This document shows positions 51,025 through 53,461 of a stretch of DNA of 53,461 nucleotides, in pieces. Positions within the stretch are counted from its first letter, which is position 1, and each line of letters opens with the position of its first letter. Below the pieces are notes generated by a model, which saw nothing but the letters and a program-made list of their open reading frames with translations, ran no database searches and was not told the DNA's origin. Source of the stretch: Lachnospiraceae bacterium (GTDB taxonomy: Bacteria; Bacillota; Clostridia; Lachnospirales; Lachnospiraceae); contig JAJQEO010000095.1 of assembly GCA_021201665.1 (NCBI GenBank), forward strand, positions 1 through 53,461. The letters run 5' to 3'. The position numbers and the translations under genes were made by a program.

Positions 51025-51345
51025 ATGCCAGCTTTAGTATGTTCCGCAAAAAATTGCAGGTACAACGATTCTATGTATTGCTGTAAGGGAGAGATTGAAG
51101 TAGGGGGAAAACAGGCTCAGATCTGTGAGGAGACCTGCTGTGAGAGCTTTTATGAAAGAAGCGGGGAGGAGATGAAGGATTCCTGCGGCTGCGGCCATCC
51201 GGACCGTACCATCGGCATCCAGTGCGCCGCTGTGAACTGCGAATATAATGATAAATGCGTCTGTGTCGCTGACCACGTGGACATCTCCGGCGCAGGTGCG
51301 TGTTGCTGTGAAGAGACGGAGTGCGTCACGTTCTGCGGAAAGTAG
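51025..51345 (+). CDS. DUF1540 cysteine-rich protein (two repeats)
   Basis: A 106-residue cysteine-rich protein with two DUF1540 units of about 42 residues: LVCSAKNCRYNDSMYCCKGE..ICEETCCESF and IQCAAVNCEYNDKCVCVAD..CCCEETECVTF. Each has a C-x4-C-x7-C type pattern able to bind metal. The role of the family is not established; it is common in Clostridia and sometimes expressed in sporulation. The strong AAGGAGG ribosome binding site is buried in an 11-bp hairpin. Stand-alone gene. Confidence 0.88.
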   Translation: MPALVCSAKNCRYNDSMYCCKGEIEVGGKQAQICEETCCESFYERSGEEMKDSCGCGHPDRTIGIQCAAVNCEYNDKCVCVADHVDISGAGACCCEETECVTFCGK

Positions 51346-51532
51346 AGATGCACTTCGGAGGCACCGACGGTGAGAGAGACGGAGCGTATGTCATTCTATT
51401 ATGAAAAGCAAAAGGCCAAAGTCAAAGGCTACGTCGGTGAATGAATTGGAGCAGGTGATGCGTTATACGGAAGCAAAAATGCAGCCAGGTGTCTGTCTGA
51501 TCTGTGAAATGTCAGAAAAGACGTATCTACAG

Positions 51533-51623
51533 CGAAAGAACAGGAATCACGGACGCAAAAAGTGCGTCACGCTCATAGGGAAAGGTCAAGAATCACGGAC
51601 GCGTAAAACACGCCCCGCTCATA
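51533..51623 (-). repeat. 45-bp tandem duplication of the histidine-kinase gene's 3' end
   Basis: Two adjacent units (51579-51623, coding; 51533-51577, mostly past the stop) on the minus strand read TATGAGCGkGrCGyryTTTT.. then GCGTCCGTGATTC. The first unit encodes YERGVFYASVILDLS; the second would encode YERDALFASVIPVLS in a frame offset from the gene because of the duplication junction. Similar in kind to the duplication at 50775. Confidence 0.75.
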
Positions 51624-52901
51624 GCGAAAAGTCGCGGATCCATGGTGGCGCTGTGCGATTGTGCGGACGGAGGCGGTTCCCAGCCCATAGCCTTCATGGC
51701 GGGAGGAGAGGAACTGTCCGTCTTTGATGACAGGCTCCTTTGAACTGGTGTTGTCGACGGTGATCAGGATCTTCTGATTATTTTCCTTTGCCAGTACGCG
51801 GATGTAGGGAGCCACGTCCGTCACTTCCCGGCAGGCGAGGAGCGCGTTCTCCAGCAGATTTCCGAGCATGGAGCAGAACTCTGCCTCGTTCAGAGGCAGA
51901 GGCTCTGGCAGGTTCAGCTTCGCGGTAAAATCGACGCTGGAATGCTCCGCCTCCTCCGCGTAATAGCTGACCATCGTGTTGACAGCGTAGTTTTTGCTGA
52001 AGGAGCGGTTGGTGTTCGGCGGGAGGCTCAGCTCATAGTTTTCCACGTAATCGCGCAGCGCGTCCTGGCTTCCCGTGCTGATGAAGCTGTTGATGATGCG
52101 CAGGTGCTGTATGAGATCATGCCGCGCCTGCCGGGTCTCCTGCATATGACGGGAAAGCTGGCTGTACTGTGTCCGCTGCAGCGCCAGCAGGCTTTCCTGC
52201 TGGACGCGCTCCTCCTCGATCACGGCTTCGTGCCGGATGACAGAAAGAGCCTCAAGTAAAACGTTGAAAATCCCGAGCATACACACAATCAGCAGCACAC
52301 GGGAAAAGAAAAAGCGCAGCTGCCAGACAGTTTCCGGGGAAATGCCGGAGGTGTACATCATGACGATCAGCGTTGTAAACCCGGGCAGGATCCAGATGAC
52401 GCGCCAGAGAGAAGGCGCTTCGGTCTGAAAAGCAAGATCCTTTGTGTGCTGCAGGTAACGAATCATGAACGGCATGGTCACAGCCAGAACAATCAGGTTA
52501 AAAAGAACGCTGCGCGGCGTGTCAAAGGTAAGGGCTTCGCTGTAAAACAGGCGTGCTTCGATGAAAAAGGCGGTACCCCGTACGAGGATAATATAGTCAA
52601 ACAAAAAAATGTAGATAAACAGAAGCTTCCAGCGGCTGATCTTTATCGTGTTCATAAAGATCAGAAAGCAGATAACGGCGAAGACATACTCCGCGATGCG
52701 CCCCCAAAAGGCATTATTGGGTGCGAGCCACGCATACACAGCGGATTCCAGAAGCTGCGTGAATCCGATAACGAAAGCGATTATGCCGACAGAAAAGCGC
52801 AGCTGCTTCCGAAACGGGTAGTAGGCGATTACCCGATAGGGCAGCGTAGAGATGATTTCATACAGGAACGCAGTAAGAAAAGCTGCTAAACCCGGCTGCA
52901 T
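51573..52901 (-). CDS. AgrC-like sensor histidine kinase (GHKL ATPase)
   Basis: A 442-residue membrane histidine kinase. Residues 1-215 hold about six membrane segments (for example FSVGIIAFVIGFTQLLES, LLFIYIFLFDYIILVRG). A coiled-coil stretch (EEERVQQESLLALQRTQYSQ) leads into the phosphoacceptor region QARHDLIQHLRIINSFI, followed by a GHKL ATPase with N-box FCSMLGNLLENALLAC and G-box GYGLGTASVRTIAQRHHG. This is the family that senses autoinducing peptides or other extracellular cues. Its start overlaps the stop of the LytTR regulator gene (TGATG) by one base. Its 3' end is tandemly duplicated just beyond the stop. Confidence 0.9.
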   Translation of the reverse strand: MQPGLAAFLTAFLYEIISTLPYRVIAYYPFRKQLRFSVGIIAFVIGFTQLLESAVYAWLAPNNAFWGRIAEYVFAVICFLIFMNTIKISRWKLLFIYIFLFDYIILVRGTAFFIEARLFYSEALTFDTPRSVLFNLIVLAVTMPFMIRYLQHTKDLAFQTEAPSLWRVIWILPGFTTLIVMMYTSGISPETVWQLRFFFSRVLLIVCMLGIFNVLLEALSVIRHEAVIEEERVQQESLLALQRTQYSQLSRHMQETRQARHDLIQHLRIINSFISTGSQDALRDYVENYELSLPPNTNRSFSKNYAVNTMVSYYAEEAEHSSVDFTAKLNLPEPLPLNEAEFCSMLGNLLENALLACREVTDVAPYIRVLAKENNQKILITVDNTSSKEPVIKDGQFLSSRHEGYGLGTASVRTIAQRHHGSATFRYERGVFYASVILDLSL

Positions 52902-53461
52902 CAGCCCACCCCCTCATCTCTCAGAACCGCAAACTGATAATCGGTAAAAGCGGCCTGCGTATCCTTGAGCTTCCTCCTGCTGCAGAAAAGAGACTCCGAG
53001 TTTTTTGCTGCAAGCTGGATCTCTCCGGTATCCAGAATGGTTTCGACAAAAGAAAAATTGACGGTCGCGCCTCTGCCATACTCCCAGAAGCGCCCGGTTT
53101 TTGGAAGCAGGCGCACGACCTCCGCATAGGTCTGTGTACAGCGCAGCTCGCCGGAAATCGTGTGCAGAGTGGTCCCGTTGCGGAAGGATTCCACGTAGAT
53201 CAGATCCCGGATGGGGAGGATGCGGTTTGCCGCCTCAGAATTTTTACCCAGACAGCGGACAGTGATACATACAGGGGCGGCGACTGCCTTGCGCAGACTT
53301 TTCATACACCAGGCGAGGGCTTCAGCCTTCACTGGCTTTACCAGAAAATCCAGCGCATGGACGCCATAGCTGTCCAGAGCGAACCCGGTTTCCGTTGTCG
53401 TAAAAACTAAACACAGTCATATAGGTTTCTGTACATATGAAAAACGCCCTCTATCAGCGGC
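52901..53461 (-). CDS. LytTR response regulator, 5'-truncated by the window and apparently frameshifted
   Basis: The 3' part of an AgrA/LytR-type regulator. From about 53406 leftward it reads VFTTTETGFALDSYGVHALDF, LVKPVKAEALAWCM (end of the receiver domain, with the K-P switch lysine), then the LytTR DNA-binding domain (RDLIYVESFRNGTTLHTISG, VVRLLPKTGRFWEYGRGATV, NFSFVETIL). Between the edge and 53407, the other frame reads PLIEGVFHMYRNLYDCV-stop, which looks like the expected preceding receiver sequence. One missing T in GTGTTTAG (about 53408-53412) would join the two frames. It partners the kinase at 51573. The phosphorylated Asp lies outside the window. Confidence 0.8.

Noticed and set aside
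51401..51727. A 108-codon plus-strand ORF
   Set aside because: Mostly antisense to the kinase gene's end and its duplication; no ribosome binding site.

Overview
The window looks like a chromosomal segment of an anaerobic Firmicute, most likely a gut Lachnospiraceae or close relative. This is inferred from strong AGGAGG-type ribosome binding sites, consensus sigma-A promoters, Firmicute gene families (secreted CbiK, DUF1540, NEW3/ABC-2 triad, AgrC-like kinase with LytTR regulator) and peptide-importer-rich gene content. No rRNA, tRNA, CRISPR array, insertion sequence or phage gene was recognised.

Layout. (1) 1-7251: a cobalamin riboswitch and long structured leader, then a secreted CbiK-type chelatase, a corrinoid/metallo-tetrapyrrole binding protein, a FecCD permease and an ABC ATPase. 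A RelB/DinJ antitoxin has been dropped between permease and ATPase; its YoeB-like toxin is cut to 29 codons and now carries the ribosome binding site and start codon of the ATPase. (2) 7414-8731: a LysR regulator with a consensus promoter that overlaps an opposing promoter for a 25-codon ORF, with a perfect dyad in between. (3) 8879-14666: a two-gene unit, a multi-pass membrane protein and a 1667-residue DUF4062 / STAND-type NTPase / propeller-like / transmembrane / beta-sandwich protein. This is the best candidate for an undescribed signalling or defence system. (4) 15021-16871: an internally deleted AAA-ATPase remnant, two convergent and apparently related membrane proteins, and a 34-bp tandem repeat. 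(5) 17186-38919: a catabolic island with a complete oligopeptide-type ABC importer, a small PH-like protein, a LysR regulator, an esterase, a lactonase-fold protein, a PhlG/phloretin-hydrolase-like enzyme, a ThuA/GATase-like protein, a second complete importer with a fused double ATPase, a MalY/PatB-type C-S lyase, a bleomycin-hydrolase-type aminopeptidase and an M24 Xaa-Pro peptidase. (6) 39087-46970: an AbiEi antitoxin with a truncated AbiEii toxin, a secreted DUF3298-like protein, a HipA-like kinase locus, oligoendopeptidase F and an intact AAA-ATPase/PD-(D/E)XK protein. (7) 47345-53461: a NEW3 surface protein with ABC-2 exporter, a DUF1540 protein behind a hairpin that covers its ribosome binding site, and a quorum-sensing-like histidine kinase / LytTR regulator pair running off the right edge.

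How the genes work together. Uptake dominates: corrinoid or related tetrapyrrole import in the first 7 kb, then import and hydrolysis of peptides and possibly plant polyphenols in the middle. The accessory stretches between these carry conflict-type genes in several states of decay: two antitoxins outliving their toxins, a deleted AAA-ATPase, a HipA-like kinase and the large STAND-like protein.

Less ordinary signals are: two almost identical promoters, each with a start codon 9 nt after the -10 box, that open on the same short peptide (MTVND-x-LPFAI) with mostly synonymous differences, ahead of the DUF3298-like gene and pepF; two genes whose 3' ends have been tandemly duplicated beyond their stop codons; and several families of short hairpin repeats between genes. 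All functional names rest on motif recognition by eye; no database search was possible.
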